From an uncultured Bacteroidota bacterium (GTDB lineage: Bacteria > Bacteroidota > Bacteroidia > Bacteroidales > P3), in NCBI GenBank assembly GCA_902788805.1, contig CADALO010000003.1, positions 186,001 through 250,000 on the forward strand: DNA of 64,000 nt. Direction: 5' to 3'. The notes beneath the pieces were generated by a model, which saw only the letters and a program-made list of their open reading frames with translations, was not told where the DNA came from and searched no databases. This document shows, one piece after another, positions 53,419 through 63,955 of this stretch. A program made the translations under genes and the position numbers. Each line of letters begins with the position of its first letter. The stretch's first letter is position 1.

Positions 53419-54738
53419 TTATTCTTTGTCGTGGAAATGGAATTTGATGAATTTGGGATAGGTCTTGCAACTCTTGACACACTTGCCGCGAGGGTTGATC
53501 TTGTATACGTTGCCGTTGTAAACGACCTCGGCGCGTCCCCACTCGAAATAGGAGGCGTCGCTGAAGTAGAAGTCGCACACCTGATTGCCCTCTTTGTCGA
53601 TGTAGCCCCAGCGGTTGTCTTTGCATACTGGTATGAGCCCTTCGCTGCAGTAGTGGGCCGACTCGTAGGTGACAGGAATGACGATGCGTCCTTGCTGGTC
53701 GACAAATCCGTAGCGGCCGTCTTTCTCGATTAGGGCAAGTCCGTCGGAGAAGACGTATTGGTTGGCGCGGTAGCCGCGATTGTCGTACTCGATAGGCAGA
53801 ATCGTCTTTCCGCGGTCGTTGATGATGCCGTATTTGCCGTCGCGTTGCACGATGGCAAAACCGTCTTCGAAGGTGGATGCGTAGTCGTAGAAACCGAAGC
53901 GCTCTTTGCCTTTGAGGTCGAGATAGGTCTGGCGCCCGTCGCGTTTCACCGTGTAGAAGCCTTCGGAATAGCCGGTTATCTGTTCATAAATGAAAGGTGT
54001 CAACTGGCGGAAGCGCTCGTCAAAGAGGGCTGCTTTTTCAGAGATGGCGTCGACAGCGAAGAAGTGGCCGTCGAGCATAGGCGTCAGTTCTAGATACTTG
54101 AACGTGAAGACTTCCTTTCCGCTGCGGTCTATTAGTCCAAAGCGGTCGTATTTCTTTGCAACAGCATAACCTTCGCTGAAGGTGAATGCATATTCGAACT
54201 GGGGTTTGATGGCGAGATTGTTGTTCTTGTCTATATAGCCATAGAAGGCGGTGATGCTGTCGATGTCGACAATGGCAGCGGCAAGTCCTTCGCTGAAGCC
54301 TGAGGTGGTTCGGTATTGGGGTTTGATGACGAGATTGCCGGCGGTGTCGTAAAAACCATAGAGTCCGTTTTCGCGGATGCGTATCATTCCTTCGGTAGGA
54401 TAGTTCACCTCTTCGTATTGGACGGGTACTATTACCTTGCCGTTGCGATTTATCATTCCGCATTGGCCATAGTCGTGGAATACAAGGCAGTAGTCGCCGT
54501 GGAATTTGTCGACAAACTTGTACTGAGGCTCGACAATGACCGTGCCGTCTTCGCGTTTGAATCCGAAAAGGCCGTCGCGCTCGGTTGTCTGGATGCCGTT
54601 GACAAAGTATAGTTCGCAGCCGCAGGATTCATCGTCGACAATGACTACGTCGTCGCCTTTGTTTGTCTGTGCCTGAAGGCAGGGAAGGGCGATGAAAAGA
54701 AGTAGTGCTAAAACTGTTGGTGCTGTTGCTTTTCTCAT
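53419..54738 (-). CDS. WG-repeat secreted protein of the Bat operon
   Basis: The 439-residue protein has a signal peptide (MRKATAPTVLALLLFIALPC, cleavage near LQAQ) and about nine WG repeats. These are visible as units with GLFGFKREDGTVIVEPQY, YGFYDTAGNLVIKPQY, YGFVDQQGRIVIPVTY and WGYIDKEGNQVCDF. WG repeats form beta-strand arrays and probably bind proteins or glycans; function is unknown. It lies between batE and rseC with gaps of 16 and 14 bp, so it is probably part of the operon. An earlier in-frame ATG (54768) would overlap batE. Confidence 0.85.
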   Translation of the reverse strand: MRKATAPTVLALLLFIALPCLQAQTNKGDDVVIVDDESCGCELYFVNGIQTTERDGLFGFKREDGTVIVEPQYKFVDKFHGDYCLVFHDYGQCGMINRNGKVIVPVQYEEVNYPTEGMIRIRENGLYGFYDTAGNLVIKPQYRTTSGFSEGLAAAIVDIDSITAFYGYIDKNNNLAIKPQFEYAFTFSEGYAVAKKYDRFGLIDRSGKEVFTFKYLELTPMLDGHFFAVDAISEKAALFDERFRQLTPFIYEQITGYSEGFYTVKRDGRQTYLDLKGKERFGFYDYASTFEDGFAIVQRDGKYGIINDRGKTILPIEYDNRGYRANQYVFSDGLALIEKDGRYGFVDQQGRIVIPVTYESAHYCSEGLIPVCKDNRWGYIDKEGNQVCDFYFSDASYFEWGRAEVVYNGNVYKINPRGKCVKSCKTYPKFIKFHFHDKE

Positions 54739-54754
54739 AAGTTTCAAGAATGTT

Positions 54755-55531
54755 TTATATTGTCTCAATGCCGCTGTCGATCCATCCGCTTTTGCCGTCG
54801 GCTATTTTTATCTGGCGCCAGTGGTCCTGTCTGTCGGTAATGGTCAACTCGGCCCCTTCGTGCAGGATGAACTTGTCTACACTCTTGGCGTCGGGCGAAC
54901 TTTTTACAACGACCATAGGCTCGATGACAACAGCTTCATCCTTATTAGTCACATTTTTTACCGAAATTGCTGCATTGATTGCTGAAAAAAGTGTGAAAAG
55001 CAACATCACGGCACCGATAATGAACATATATTTGCGCAGCTTATACTCTCGTGCACAGAAGAATATGCAGATTGAGGCGCTGAGAGCAACGGAAAACAAA
55101 ATGAGGATGACTCGCCAGCCGCGTGGCGATGCGAGACTCACGATGCTCTGTGTCCATTGTACAAGGAATGACTGTGGCAGTTGCTCGATGTTGTCTGTAG
55201 CCTTGCTTCGTGCAAGAGCGAGGTTGTCTTTGATGACGGATTTGTTTGGAGCAAGGCGCTGCGCCCGGCGGTAGTTGGCGATGCACAATCCTGTCTCGTC
55301 GAGGCGATAGTGGCAGTTGCCGAGATTGTAGTATATTTGCCAATTGGCATAGCCGGCGTCGACTATGGTGTTGTACAGCTCGACAGCAGAGGCATAGTCG
55401 CCGCTGTCGTAGGCTTTGTTGGCTTGGATGAAGGTTTGTTGCATAGCATCGCCATTTCCGGCAATGGCAAGAGATTGTATGCTGAGTGCTATAAGTGTTG
55501 CCAATAATGTTGTTATCCTTTTCATCGTCAT
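54755..55531 (-). CDS. batE: BatE: TPR and SH3-like membrane protein
   Basis: The 258-residue protein has a signal peptide, TPR units (AYDSGDYASAVELYNTIVDA and QIYYNLGNCHYRLDETGLCI, about residues 40-95), two membrane helices (about 135-155 and 165-190) and a C-terminal bacterial SH3-like domain ending GKSGWIDSGIETI. The order matches BatE of the Bacteroides aerotolerance operon. The ATG overlaps the batD stop (TAATG), and the WG-repeat gene follows after 16 bp. Confidence 0.9.
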   Translation of the reverse strand: MTMKRITTLLATLIALSIQSLAIAGNGDAMQQTFIQANKAYDSGDYASAVELYNTIVDAGYANWQIYYNLGNCHYRLDETGLCIANYRRAQRLAPNKSVIKDNLALARSKATDNIEQLPQSFLVQWTQSIVSLASPRGWRVILILFSVALSASICIFFCAREYKLRKYMFIIGAVMLLFTLFSAINAAISVKNVTNKDEAVVIEPMVVVKSSPDAKSVDKFILHEGAELTITDRQDHWRQIKIADGKSGWIDSGIETI

Positions 55532-57405
55532 TATTTCTTGTTTTTGATGGCTCCTATCTGCATTATGGTGTCCATCGCCTCTTTGTATATGGATTGTTTC
55601 TTGGTACTGCTGTCGCCAGGGGCGAAGCGCGCGAAGTCTACGTCGGCAAGGGTCTTCAGTATTCTTTCCTGCAGCGCCTGATCCACTTCTTTTTCAGCAA
55701 GATGCTGCCGTATGCTGTCGGAAGAGAGTAATGACAGCTGTATGTTGAACTTGTCGGATATGCCGCCCCACAGAGCTTTGTATATCTCTTCGTAGAATCG
55801 TTCGTCATTGCCGTCGTTAAGGTAGCGCTCGGCATTGCGCAGGCGCTTCTTGGCCAGCTTTATAGCCCGTTGCAGTTTGAGGCTGCCTTCGTCGTCTGCG
55901 ATGTGCTGCTGTCTGCGGGCAAAGTAGATTACAATGCCGGCTGCAACAAAGGACAGTATCAGCAACAGCCAGAAAACGGGTCCGGGGTGGTCTTTTCCAC
56001 CTGATTGGCTGAGCTTGGCTTTGGTCTCGATGTAGTGTATATCGCTGTTCAGCTCTTTGACGTCGCTTCTTGATGTGGAAGAATGCAGCGGTTTGCCTAC
56101 TTTTATGTGAATCTTGTTGCATTTGATTGTAACATAGCTTCCTGTGGTGGGGTTGAAGTAGGCGTATTCAAAGTCAGGCATATCGTATTCGCCTTGAGTC
56201 TGCGGGGTCACAATCCATTCGAATGTGCGGCTTCCGCTCAAGCCGTTGTCGCCTTTGTTTATGTTGTCTATTACACGTGGCTCGTAAACTTCCATTCCTT
56301 TCGGAAAGTCGATGTGAGGAGCCTCAAGCAGACTCAGGTTGCCCCGGCCGCTGACGGTGACGCTATAGGTGAATGCTTCGTTGGCGTGCAGCTCGTTGAG
56401 GTCGCTTTTGGCTTTGATGTCGAATTGTCCAACACCGCCGGCAAAAGCGTCGGGTGCCTCTGGCAAGGGTTTGACGTTGACAGAGATTGAATTGCTTGTG
56501 AGCGATTTGACGACGGCTTCGTTACGGGTAGGGCTGAAGAACGGGTCGTCGATGAAGAAGTCGAAGATTGTGCCTGTGCGCTGACGTTGCATCTGGGTCT
56601 GGATAATCGCCACCACATCGGTCTTCAGCGGGGCTATGGTCAGCTTGCCGTTCTCTTGCGGAAATAGCGCTCCACGGCGGATTTCGGCAACTTGATACTG
56701 GCGACCGTTGTATGTCTCTGTGTATTGCTTTACTTGGGTCATATCCTCACTCAGGTCTTCGCTCCAGAAGCCTTTGTTGCGCGGCAGTTTCTCTATCTGG
56801 TATTGCGTCAGCGGCACCTGTGTGTAAATCTTGTATACTATGATAGCCTCCTCGCCTTGGTACAGGTTGCTTTTGTTGATGGAGGCGCGTGCAAACAGGG
56901 TGTTGTTGTCGATGTTGGTTTTGGGTTGCGGTTGAGCCTTCTGCTGTTGCTGCTGGCTTGGGCGTGATGGCTGTCCCCATCCCCAGCCTCCTTGCTGTTG
57001 CTGGTGGCCACCGTTGGGATCGGCCTTCTCTACTTTTATTGTGAAGGGCTTGCTGGAAACGGTCTTTCCGTCGACGGAACAACTGGCAGCACCGACGTTG
57101 GCAGTTCCTTCTTTGTCGGCACGAACCAATATGGTAAAGGTGTAGTTTTCAGAGACTGTTCTTCTGCCGTTGATATTCTGCTCGAAGCTGCTGTATCCTT
57201 GGCTGGGGCCACCGACTATGGTCAGGTTTTTGACCGTAGGCAGATTGAACTTGTCGGGTCTCGCATTAATGTCAAAGGTTATCTGGAATGTCTGTCCTGC
57301 CGATACTGTCTGCCGGCTGCGGACATTCATCACGGCATTCTGTGCTGCAGCCCATATTGGGAGCAGCATAACACACAATAATCCTATTTTTATTATTCTT
57401 TTCAT
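55531..57405 (-). CDS. batD: BatD oxygen-tolerance membrane protein
   Basis: The 624-residue protein has a signal peptide (MKRIIKIGLLCVMLLPIWAA) and Ig-like periplasmic BatD domains. A Gln-rich, low-complexity linker follows at about residues 134-163 (QQQQGGWGWGQPSRPSQQQQ). A single membrane helix (about 474-494) leads to a cytoplasmic C-terminus of about 130 residues. BatD is thought to act with the VWA proteins BatA and BatB in protecting the cell envelope against oxidative or mechanical stress. Its stop overlaps the batE start by one base. Confidence 0.93.
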   Translation of the reverse strand: MKRIIKIGLLCVMLLPIWAAAQNAVMNVRSRQTVSAGQTFQITFDINARPDKFNLPTVKNLTIVGGPSQGYSSFEQNINGRRTVSENYTFTILVRADKEGTANVGAASCSVDGKTVSSKPFTIKVEKADPNGGHQQQQGGWGWGQPSRPSQQQQQKAQPQPKTNIDNNTLFARASINKSNLYQGEEAIIVYKIYTQVPLTQYQIEKLPRNKGFWSEDLSEDMTQVKQYTETYNGRQYQVAEIRRGALFPQENGKLTIAPLKTDVVAIIQTQMQRQRTGTIFDFFIDDPFFSPTRNEAVVKSLTSNSISVNVKPLPEAPDAFAGGVGQFDIKAKSDLNELHANEAFTYSVTVSGRGNLSLLEAPHIDFPKGMEVYEPRVIDNINKGDNGLSGSRTFEWIVTPQTQGEYDMPDFEYAYFNPTTGSYVTIKCNKIHIKVGKPLHSSTSRSDVKELNSDIHYIETKAKLSQSGGKDHPGPVFWLLLILSFVAAGIVIYFARRQQHIADDEGSLKLQRAIKLAKKRLRNAERYLNDGNDERFYEEIYKALWGGISDKFNIQLSLLSSDSIRQHLAEKEVDQALQERILKTLADVDFARFAPGDSSTKKQSIYKEAMDTIMQIGAIKNKK

Positions 57406-57424
57406 AATCCTTTATTACGTGTTC

Positions 57425-58258
57425 CTACCAGTCTTTCTCTATTCTGTTGGGATTTCCTTGTGTTTTCTCTTTGTTAGCCTCTTTCATTCTTACAGCTTTC
57501 ATCGTCTGTTGCTCGTTGTTCTTCATAGCATTCAGCATTTGTTCAGCCTCACGTCGACTTTGCTCTTGCTGCTTTTGGTCTTTCTGTTGTTGCTGCTGTT
57601 GTTGTTGCTGGTTTTGCTGCTGTTGCTGTTGTTGTTGATCCTGATTCTGATTCTGTTGCTGATTCTGTCCGCCACCGCCACCGCCGCTTTGCTGCTCGGG
57701 GCGCAGCAGCTGTTTGGCTAACGACAGGTTATGCTTGGCATCGTTGTTTTTGCTGTCCAAACGTAACGCCGCCTTGTACTCTTCTATTGCCTTCTTCAGG
57801 CTTGTAGCGTCATATCCTCCCGTGTCACGGGCTGCCAGAGCCTGACGCAGATGGATGTTGCCGGCATTGTAGTGGGCTTTGACTCGCTGCTCAATGGTAG
57901 CGCTGCTGTTCTTGCACACGCGGTCGTAATAGTTGAGAGCCGTGTCGTTCTGATGCAGTTTGCCGTGGGCTACGGCACGATTGAACTGAGCTTTGGCATA
58001 GTTGCTGTCGGCAGCCATAGCGTTGCGGTAAGCGCTTACAGCCTGGCTGAATTTCTCTTTCTTCAATTCCTTGTTGCCCTGTCGTGTTGCCACGCGACGA
58101 GCCTTGGCCACCTTGTTCTTTACCTTGTAAGGGACCGTAACCTTCTCTCTTTGGTATTGGCTTAAAGCCGATTGCTCTTGCTGCCCGTTCTGCTCTTGTG
58201 CCGTGATGTGGCAGGGCATAAGTCCCAGCAGAACCAGCAACGCAATGTGCTTTTTCAT
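57425..58258 (-). CDS. batC: BatC TPR protein with a Gln-rich tail
   Basis: The 277-residue protein has a signal peptide (MKKHIALLVLLGLMPCHITA) and TPR motifs (about residues 60-185) with AYRNAMAADSNYAKAQFNRA and LKKAIEEYKAALRLDSKNND. A long Gln/Asn-rich segment lies at about 195-235 with many CAG/CAA codons. Family members with this layout are BatC. I chose the start at 58258 rather than 58285, which would run over the batB end. It lies between batB and batD with gaps of 16 and 19 bp. Confidence 0.88.
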   Translation of the reverse strand: MKKHIALLVLLGLMPCHITAQEQNGQQEQSALSQYQREKVTVPYKVKNKVAKARRVATRQGNKELKKEKFSQAVSAYRNAMAADSNYAKAQFNRAVAHGKLHQNDTALNYYDRVCKNSSATIEQRVKAHYNAGNIHLRQALAARDTGGYDATSLKKAIEEYKAALRLDSKNNDAKHNLSLAKQLLRPEQQSGGGGGGQNQQQNQNQDQQQQQQQQNQQQQQQQQQKDQKQQEQSRREAEQMLNAMKNNEQQTMKAVRMKEANKEKTQGNPNRIEKDW

Positions 58259-58274
58259 TATTCTGAATCCAATC

Positions 58275-59357
58275 TTAAATTTCATTCTCTCTTTTCCTTC
58301 TTATGATTTTGTTTATATTGATTCTCGGGTTCCTGCGTTCGAATATGAAAACCTCAAGTATCAGGAAAAGCAGGCCTGCGGCCAGCGGATACTGGTACTG
58401 TGTCTTATATGAAGAGAACTGCGAAGCCCCGAACTTCTGGCTTTCCAGTTTCGACAGCTGCTTGACGATGTCGTCTACGGCGGCGTTGCCGTTGCCTGCG
58501 TGAGCGTAGATGCCGTTGCCTGCCTTAGCTATGTCGCGAAGCATATCCTCGTTGAGGTGGGTTGTCACAACGTTGCCTTCATAATCCTTGCGCCAGTCAA
58601 CGATCTTGCCTCTGCGGTCGGTAATCGGTATCTGTCCTCCCGAGGTTGTGCCGATACCTATGGTGCAGACCATTATTCCTTGTTCTGCAGCGCGTTTGGC
58701 AGCGTCTATGGCGTCGTCCTCGTGGTTCTCGCCATCGCTTATGACCACTATCGCGCGGCTTTTGTTCGGCTCCCATTCCGGCTCGTCGGCATCGCCCTCT
58801 TCACCATAACCCAGCGTCGCCATACCCTTGTCGATGGCGTCGCCGATGGCAGTACCCTGCTGGTTGATGAGGTCGGTGTTTATCTGGTCAAGGAACATCT
58901 TGGTTGCGCTGTAGTCATTGGTCAAAGGCATCTCGATAAAGGCCTTTCCTGCAAAAACCACAAGCGATACACGGTCGCCTCCAAGGTGGCTCATAAGGTT
59001 CTGCACCACCTGTTTGCTCCTTGCCATTCGGCTGGGTTTCATATCCTGTGCCAACATACTGTTCGACACATCGATACACACAGCCATATCGATGCCTCGC
59101 TGTTCGCCTTCGGCAATGCTGCTGCCCATCTGGGGGTTGGCAAGGGCAACGATGAGTAAACCCACGCCCAGGCAAAGCAACGTCAGCTTGATTATCGGCC
59201 TGCGCCACGATGCATCGGGCTGAAGGCGTCCCATCAAAGGTGCGGAGGCGAACTCGGCCATAAGCCGCCTTTTGTGTCGTTGCCTCAGAATGTAGACAAT
59301 CACCATCAAGGGGATTACTACAAGTAGCCAAAGTATCTTTATATGTTCAAAATGCAT
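58275..59357 (-). CDS. batB: BatB VWA-domain membrane protein
   Basis: The 360-residue protein has N-terminal membrane helices (about 10-28 and 55-75), a von Willebrand A domain with the metal-ion site DVSNSMLAQDMKP (about residue 95) and TSGGQIPITDRRG (about 235), and a C-terminal helix at about 320-340. BatB is a partner of BatA, with the VWA domain probably on the periplasmic side binding other operon proteins. It lies 11 bp after batA. Confidence 0.94.
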   Translation of the reverse strand: MHFEHIKILWLLVVIPLMVIVYILRQRHKRRLMAEFASAPLMGRLQPDASWRRPIIKLTLLCLGVGLLIVALANPQMGSSIAEGEQRGIDMAVCIDVSNSMLAQDMKPSRMARSKQVVQNLMSHLGGDRVSLVVFAGKAFIEMPLTNDYSATKMFLDQINTDLINQQGTAIGDAIDKGMATLGYGEEGDADEPEWEPNKSRAIVVISDGENHEDDAIDAAKRAAEQGIMVCTIGIGTTSGGQIPITDRRGKIVDWRKDYEGNVVTTHLNEDMLRDIAKAGNGIYAHAGNGNAAVDDIVKQLSKLESQKFGASQFSSYKTQYQYPLAAGLLFLILEVFIFERRNPRININKIIRRKRENEI

Positions 59358-59368
59358 CTCGTTCGGTT

Positions 59369-60343
59369 TTAATTGTCAATTCTTAACAGAAGTTCCAGTC
59401 CCAAAGCAAGCAGGGCAAGCAGCAGGAAAAGCTTGAACTCCTCCTTGGTCTGCTGGTATTGTGTGACGTCAATGCGGGTCTTCTCTATCTTGTCGATCTG
59501 CTCAAAAATCTCGTCAAGTGAGTTCTTGTCGGTGGCCCTGTAATAGTGTCCGCCATCGGTATTCTCTGCCATACGGGTCAGCAGAGTCTCGTCAAGGTCG
59601 GCCTGGGCATAGAATGGACGCCCGTACTCATCGTGATACAACACGTCGCCGCGGCTGCCCACACCTATGGTGTACAGCCTGATGCCATATTCGCCTGCAA
59701 GTTCGGCTGCGGTCTCAGGGTCGATCGAACCTCTGTTGTTCACTCCGTCGGTCAGCAGGATGATGACTTTGCTGACCGCTTTGCTCTCTTTGATGCGGTT
59801 GATGGCGGTGGCAAGGCCGTCGCCTATGGCGGTGCCGTCTTCAAGCAGGCCTGTCCGCATAGCCGACAGCTGGCGGTTCAGCACATTGTGGTCGATGGTC
59901 AAAGGAGTCTGAGTGAACGCTTCGCCGGCAAACTCGACAAGGGCTATACGGTCGCTCTTGCGTCCTTCTATGAATTTGAGTGCCACGTCTTTGGCGGCCT
60001 CAAGGCGGTTCGGTTTGAAGTCCTCGCCTTTCATACTGCCCGACACATCCATTGTCAGCACAATGTCGATACCCTCTATCTCCATCTCCTCGCGGCTCAG
60101 CTTGCTTTGAGGGCGAGCCAGCGCCACAATGAGCAGAGTCACAGCTATGCAGCGCAGCACGAAGCGCAGATGGTACAGTCTGTACCTGAGTGTCTTGCCG
60201 CCTTCGCCGAACATATCGGTCGAAGCTATGTGCACAGGGGCTTTGATGCGCTTGTAGCGCAGAATGTACCAGACTATCATTGCCGGCACCAGCGCCAGCA
60301 GAAGCAACAGCCACGGATGAGCAAAACTAATATTGTGGAACAT
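59369..60343 (-). CDS. batA: BatA VWA-domain membrane protein
   Basis: The 324-residue protein has two N-terminal helices (about 10-28 and 60-78), a von Willebrand A domain with the metal site DVSGSMKGEDFKP (about residue 98) and TDGVNNRGSIDPETA (about 198), and a C-terminal helix. Together with BatB it forms the core of the aerotolerance system. The ATG overlaps the stop of the upstream gene by one base (TAATG). Confidence 0.95.
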   Translation of the reverse strand: MFHNISFAHPWLLLLLALVPAMIVWYILRYKRIKAPVHIASTDMFGEGGKTLRYRLYHLRFVLRCIAVTLLIVALARPQSKLSREEMEIEGIDIVLTMDVSGSMKGEDFKPNRLEAAKDVALKFIEGRKSDRIALVEFAGEAFTQTPLTIDHNVLNRQLSAMRTGLLEDGTAIGDGLATAINRIKESKAVSKVIILLTDGVNNRGSIDPETAAELAGEYGIRLYTIGVGSRGDVLYHDEYGRPFYAQADLDETLLTRMAENTDGGHYYRATDKNSLDEIFEQIDKIEKTRIDVTQYQQTKEEFKLFLLLALLALGLELLLRIDN

Positions 60344-61500
60344 TATTTTCCCTCCTCCTTCTCAGTATTGTTCAACTTATGTGTCTCAGCCACTTTGCGT
60401 ACAAAGTCGGTTGCAAACTGCATTGCTTGGTCGTGTTCGTAGGCCTCGGGCTGCGATTTGGCGAATTTCACCATATCGGCTTTCTGGAGCAGCTGTCGCA
60501 AAAGGCTCTCGCTCTCCTCGCTCCAGTCCTCGATGCCGTGGAATGCCTTAAGTGTCTGTCGTGTAGTCATCTCGGCAGCCGATATGCCATACATATTCCT
60601 GAGGAAACGGCGCACGATGTCCGTCATATCGGTATAGTATTTCTTGATTCGGCCTTTCTGCCACAACTCCTTGCGTCTCAGGGTCTCCAGCTCCGAAAGC
60701 GCCTTGCGGTCGGCAGGCACGGGCTTGGCTCCTGGCAGTGCAAGTATCGGCTTGTGCTCCTTGCGGCGCTTGAGTATCACTATGATTGCCAAAACCACAG
60801 CTGCGAGAACAATGGCATAGACGACCCATCTCGTCACCTCCCAGAAGGTGAGCGGTTCCTTGATGTAGTCGGCATCGGCCATAGTCTTGCACTCCACTGT
60901 GTCGGCCTCGGCAACGTAAGCCACCGTCAGCACCAAGCTGTCGGACGGTGCAATCAACACAGCCTGTCCGCCGTCGGCAATGCGTATTGGCGCAACGCCC
61001 ACAGGCATCCGGCCGGCATCGAACGATGTGATGGTCACCTGCTGCTCTATGCTCTCCACCTTGCCCGAGGCGTCGAGCGTGGTGTCGTTGCGGCTCTCGA
61101 GGGCCTCGATGCCACCGCGCGTCAGTTCCTGCAGCGTAGGCAGCCCTATTCCTTTGCCGCCGATGCCTTTCACGGTTATGCGCAGCGTCGTCTGGTCGCC
61201 GATAATGATTGAATCAGAGTCGAGTGCAGCGCTGACGCTCGTATTGCCGTGCTTCGAAGGCAGTTGCACAGCTGCTGCAGCACTGGCAGCGGCAGAGCCT
61301 TGGGCGCTGCCGGGCGTTGCCGTTTGCGGCACGGCCTGGCGGCTGTCAGCCTGCCTTTTGTCGTTCTGCTTGCCGTCGAGCAAATCCTTGCTGTCCAGGG
61401 TGACGCGGCTGTCCACAAGCCCCTTGTTCTGGGCCTGTCCTGTGCCGGCCACTGCAAGCAGTGTGCACAATATCAGATATTTTAATCTACTGTTCACCAT
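60343..61500 (-). CDS. Conserved membrane protein of the Bat operon, function unknown
   Basis: The 385-residue protein has a signal peptide (MVNSRLKYLILCTLLAVAGT, ending near GQAQ), a periplasmic part to about residue 225, one membrane helix (about 227-250, VVYAIVLAAVVLAIIVIL) and a cytoplasmic tail with basic and helical stretches. The region SDSIIIGDQTTLRITVKG resembles the Ig-like part of BatD-type proteins. It is encoded between the DUF58 gene and batA with a one-base overlap to batA, so a structural role in the same complex is likely. No specific function is known to me. Confidence 0.82.
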   Translation of the reverse strand: MVNSRLKYLILCTLLAVAGTGQAQNKGLVDSRVTLDSKDLLDGKQNDKRQADSRQAVPQTATPGSAQGSAAASAAAAVQLPSKHGNTSVSAALDSDSIIIGDQTTLRITVKGIGGKGIGLPTLQELTRGGIEALESRNDTTLDASGKVESIEQQVTITSFDAGRMPVGVAPIRIADGGQAVLIAPSDSLVLTVAYVAEADTVECKTMADADYIKEPLTFWEVTRWVVYAIVLAAVVLAIIVILKRRKEHKPILALPGAKPVPADRKALSELETLRRKELWQKGRIKKYYTDMTDIVRRFLRNMYGISAAEMTTRQTLKAFHGIEDWSEESESLLRQLLQKADMVKFAKSQPEAYEHDQAMQFATDFVRKVAETHKLNNTEKEEGK

Positions 61501-61531
61501 TCACGTTTCAAAATTCAATGTTCACAATTTA

Positions 61532-62398
61532 TCAGTTCCTCCTCTTGAACAGCCCTATCAGAGGTTTCACAAAGTCCTGCCCCGTGCTTATGGTAACGTG
61601 GTCGATGCCGTATTTCTGCAGCAGGGCCTCGTTCTCCTCATTATAGTGCCTGCAATAGTCGGCGTAAGCCTCGCGGACAGCCTTCGACGAGGTGTCGACC
61701 CATCTCGTCTCGCCGGTCTCAAGGTCCTCGAACGACACCAGTCCCATCTTGGGCAGGCTGTGCTCACGCTCGTCGTCAATCTTCAGTACTACCAGGTCGT
61801 GCTTGCCGGCGGCAATCTTCAGGGCGTTCTCATATCCGCTGTCGTACAGGTCGCTCATCAGGAACGCCGTCGAACGCTTCTTGGTGACGTTGCTGAAATA
61901 GCGCAGGGCCTCGGCGATGTCGGTGCCGTGTCCCGTAGGCTTGAAGCCGATAAGCTCCCTGATGATGCGCAGAATGTGGCTGCTGCCTTTCTTGGGCGGG
62001 ATGAACTTCTCTATACGGTCGCTGAACATCACCACGCCAACCTTGTCGTTGTTGTGTATGGCCGAAAAAGCCAGCGTTGCGGCAATCTCGGCTATCAGTT
62101 CCGACTTGAACTGGCTCGTGGTGCCGAAGCGGTGCGAGCCGCTGACGTCGACAAGCAGCATCACGGTCAGCTCGCGCTCCTCCTCAAACACCTTGACGTA
62201 TGGATGGTTCAGGCGCGCCGTCACGTTCCAGTCGATGTTGCGCACGTCGTCGCCATACTGGTACTCGCGCACCTCGCTGAAGGCCATACCGCGCCCCTTG
62301 AAGGCGCTGTGGTATTCGCCCGAAAACATCTGCTGCGACAGCCCGCGGGCACGTATCTCAATGCGCCTGACTTGTTTGATTATGTCTCTCTCTTCCAT
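61532..62398 (-). CDS. DUF58 domain protein of the Bat operon
   Basis: The 288-residue protein is a DUF58 family member: IEIRARGLSQQMFSGEYHSAF and VREYQYGDDVRNIDWNVTAR (about residues 12-60) and the VWA-like metal-site pattern LLVDVSGSHRFG (about 82). DUF58 proteins pair with MoxR AAA+ ATPases. It lies 38 bp after moxR and 31 bp before the next gene. Confidence 0.93.
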   Translation of the reverse strand: MEERDIIKQVRRIEIRARGLSQQMFSGEYHSAFKGRGMAFSEVREYQYGDDVRNIDWNVTARLNHPYVKVFEEERELTVMLLVDVSGSHRFGTTSQFKSELIAEIAATLAFSAIHNNDKVGVVMFSDRIEKFIPPKKGSSHILRIIRELIGFKPTGHGTDIAEALRYFSNVTKKRSTAFLMSDLYDSGYENALKIAAGKHDLVVLKIDDEREHSLPKMGLVSFEDLETGETRWVDTSSKAVREAYADYCRHYNEENEALLQKYGIDHVTISTGQDFVKPLIGLFKRRN

Positions 62399-62436
62399 CC
62401 CATTCTGACAATTAAACAGTTATACGGATCCGCGGA

Positions 62437-63432
<996 letters not shown>

Positions 63433-63664
63433 AATATTTTGAGTGATTTATTTATCTGAATTATATGCATTTAATATAATTTGGCACGCGGGTGACCCGC
63501 CTGCGAATTAATAAATTAACGTTTCACAAACGGCACTTGTCGCGAAAAATTGTTGTGAAAACATTTTTTTTGAATTTTTAACCCTATGCACCGCCCCGCT
63601 GCAGCCACAAGCCTTGACCTCTCCAAACGCCAAAAAAACGACGCCTCATTTCCAGTACTTTAAG
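63433..63664. other. Divergent gap left of phased element copy 5
   Basis: This 232-bp stretch is AT-rich near the moxR start and contains a small CGGGT-GA-CCCG hairpin near 63490. The rest has no recognisable feature. It should contain the moxR operon promoter. Confidence 0.4.
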
Positions 63665-63784
63665 GGACCAACTCCGGTCGTTGTACAATACTTGTACAAT
63701 AGTTGTACAATATTTGTACGTTTACCAATTGTACAAGTATTGTACAACTATTGTACAAGTATTGTACAACGACCGGAGTTGGTA
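63665..63784. repeat. Phased GTAC palindromic element, copy 5
   Basis: It begins GGACCAACTCCGGTCG and ends CGACCGGAGTTGGTA. GTAC starts at 63683, 63694, 63705 and 63716 on the left and at 63731, 63742, 63753 and 63764 on the right: exact 11-bp pitch, 15-bp central step and equal arms. The centre (GTACGTTTACCAATT) is inverted compared with copies 2-4. It lies 112 bp left of the promoter box of the last gene. Confidence 0.92.
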
Positions 63785-63895
63785 TGGCCCAAAACGGGAC
63801 GGGGCAGAGGGCTGTTCCGGGGTGTTGATAAGCTGTTGAGAAATATTTTTTTTAATTTTCTCGGCGAAAAATGTGTCTATTCCAAAAAAAAGACA

Positions 63896-63903
63896 TATCT
63901 TTG
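63896..63903 (+). promoter_or_regulatory. TAnnTTTG promoter box of the right-edge gene
   Basis: TATCTTTG followed by C is an exact match, 53 bp upstream of the start at 63956. Confidence 0.7.
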
Positions 63904-63955
63904 CATATTGTATTTTTACGCAGAAATCAAAAATCTAATTAATTATTAATATCTT

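Noticed and set aside
63665-63784. Invertible promoter (inverton)
   Set aside because: No promoter lies between the arms; the central spacer is only about 15 bp, and no site-specific recombinase is nearby.
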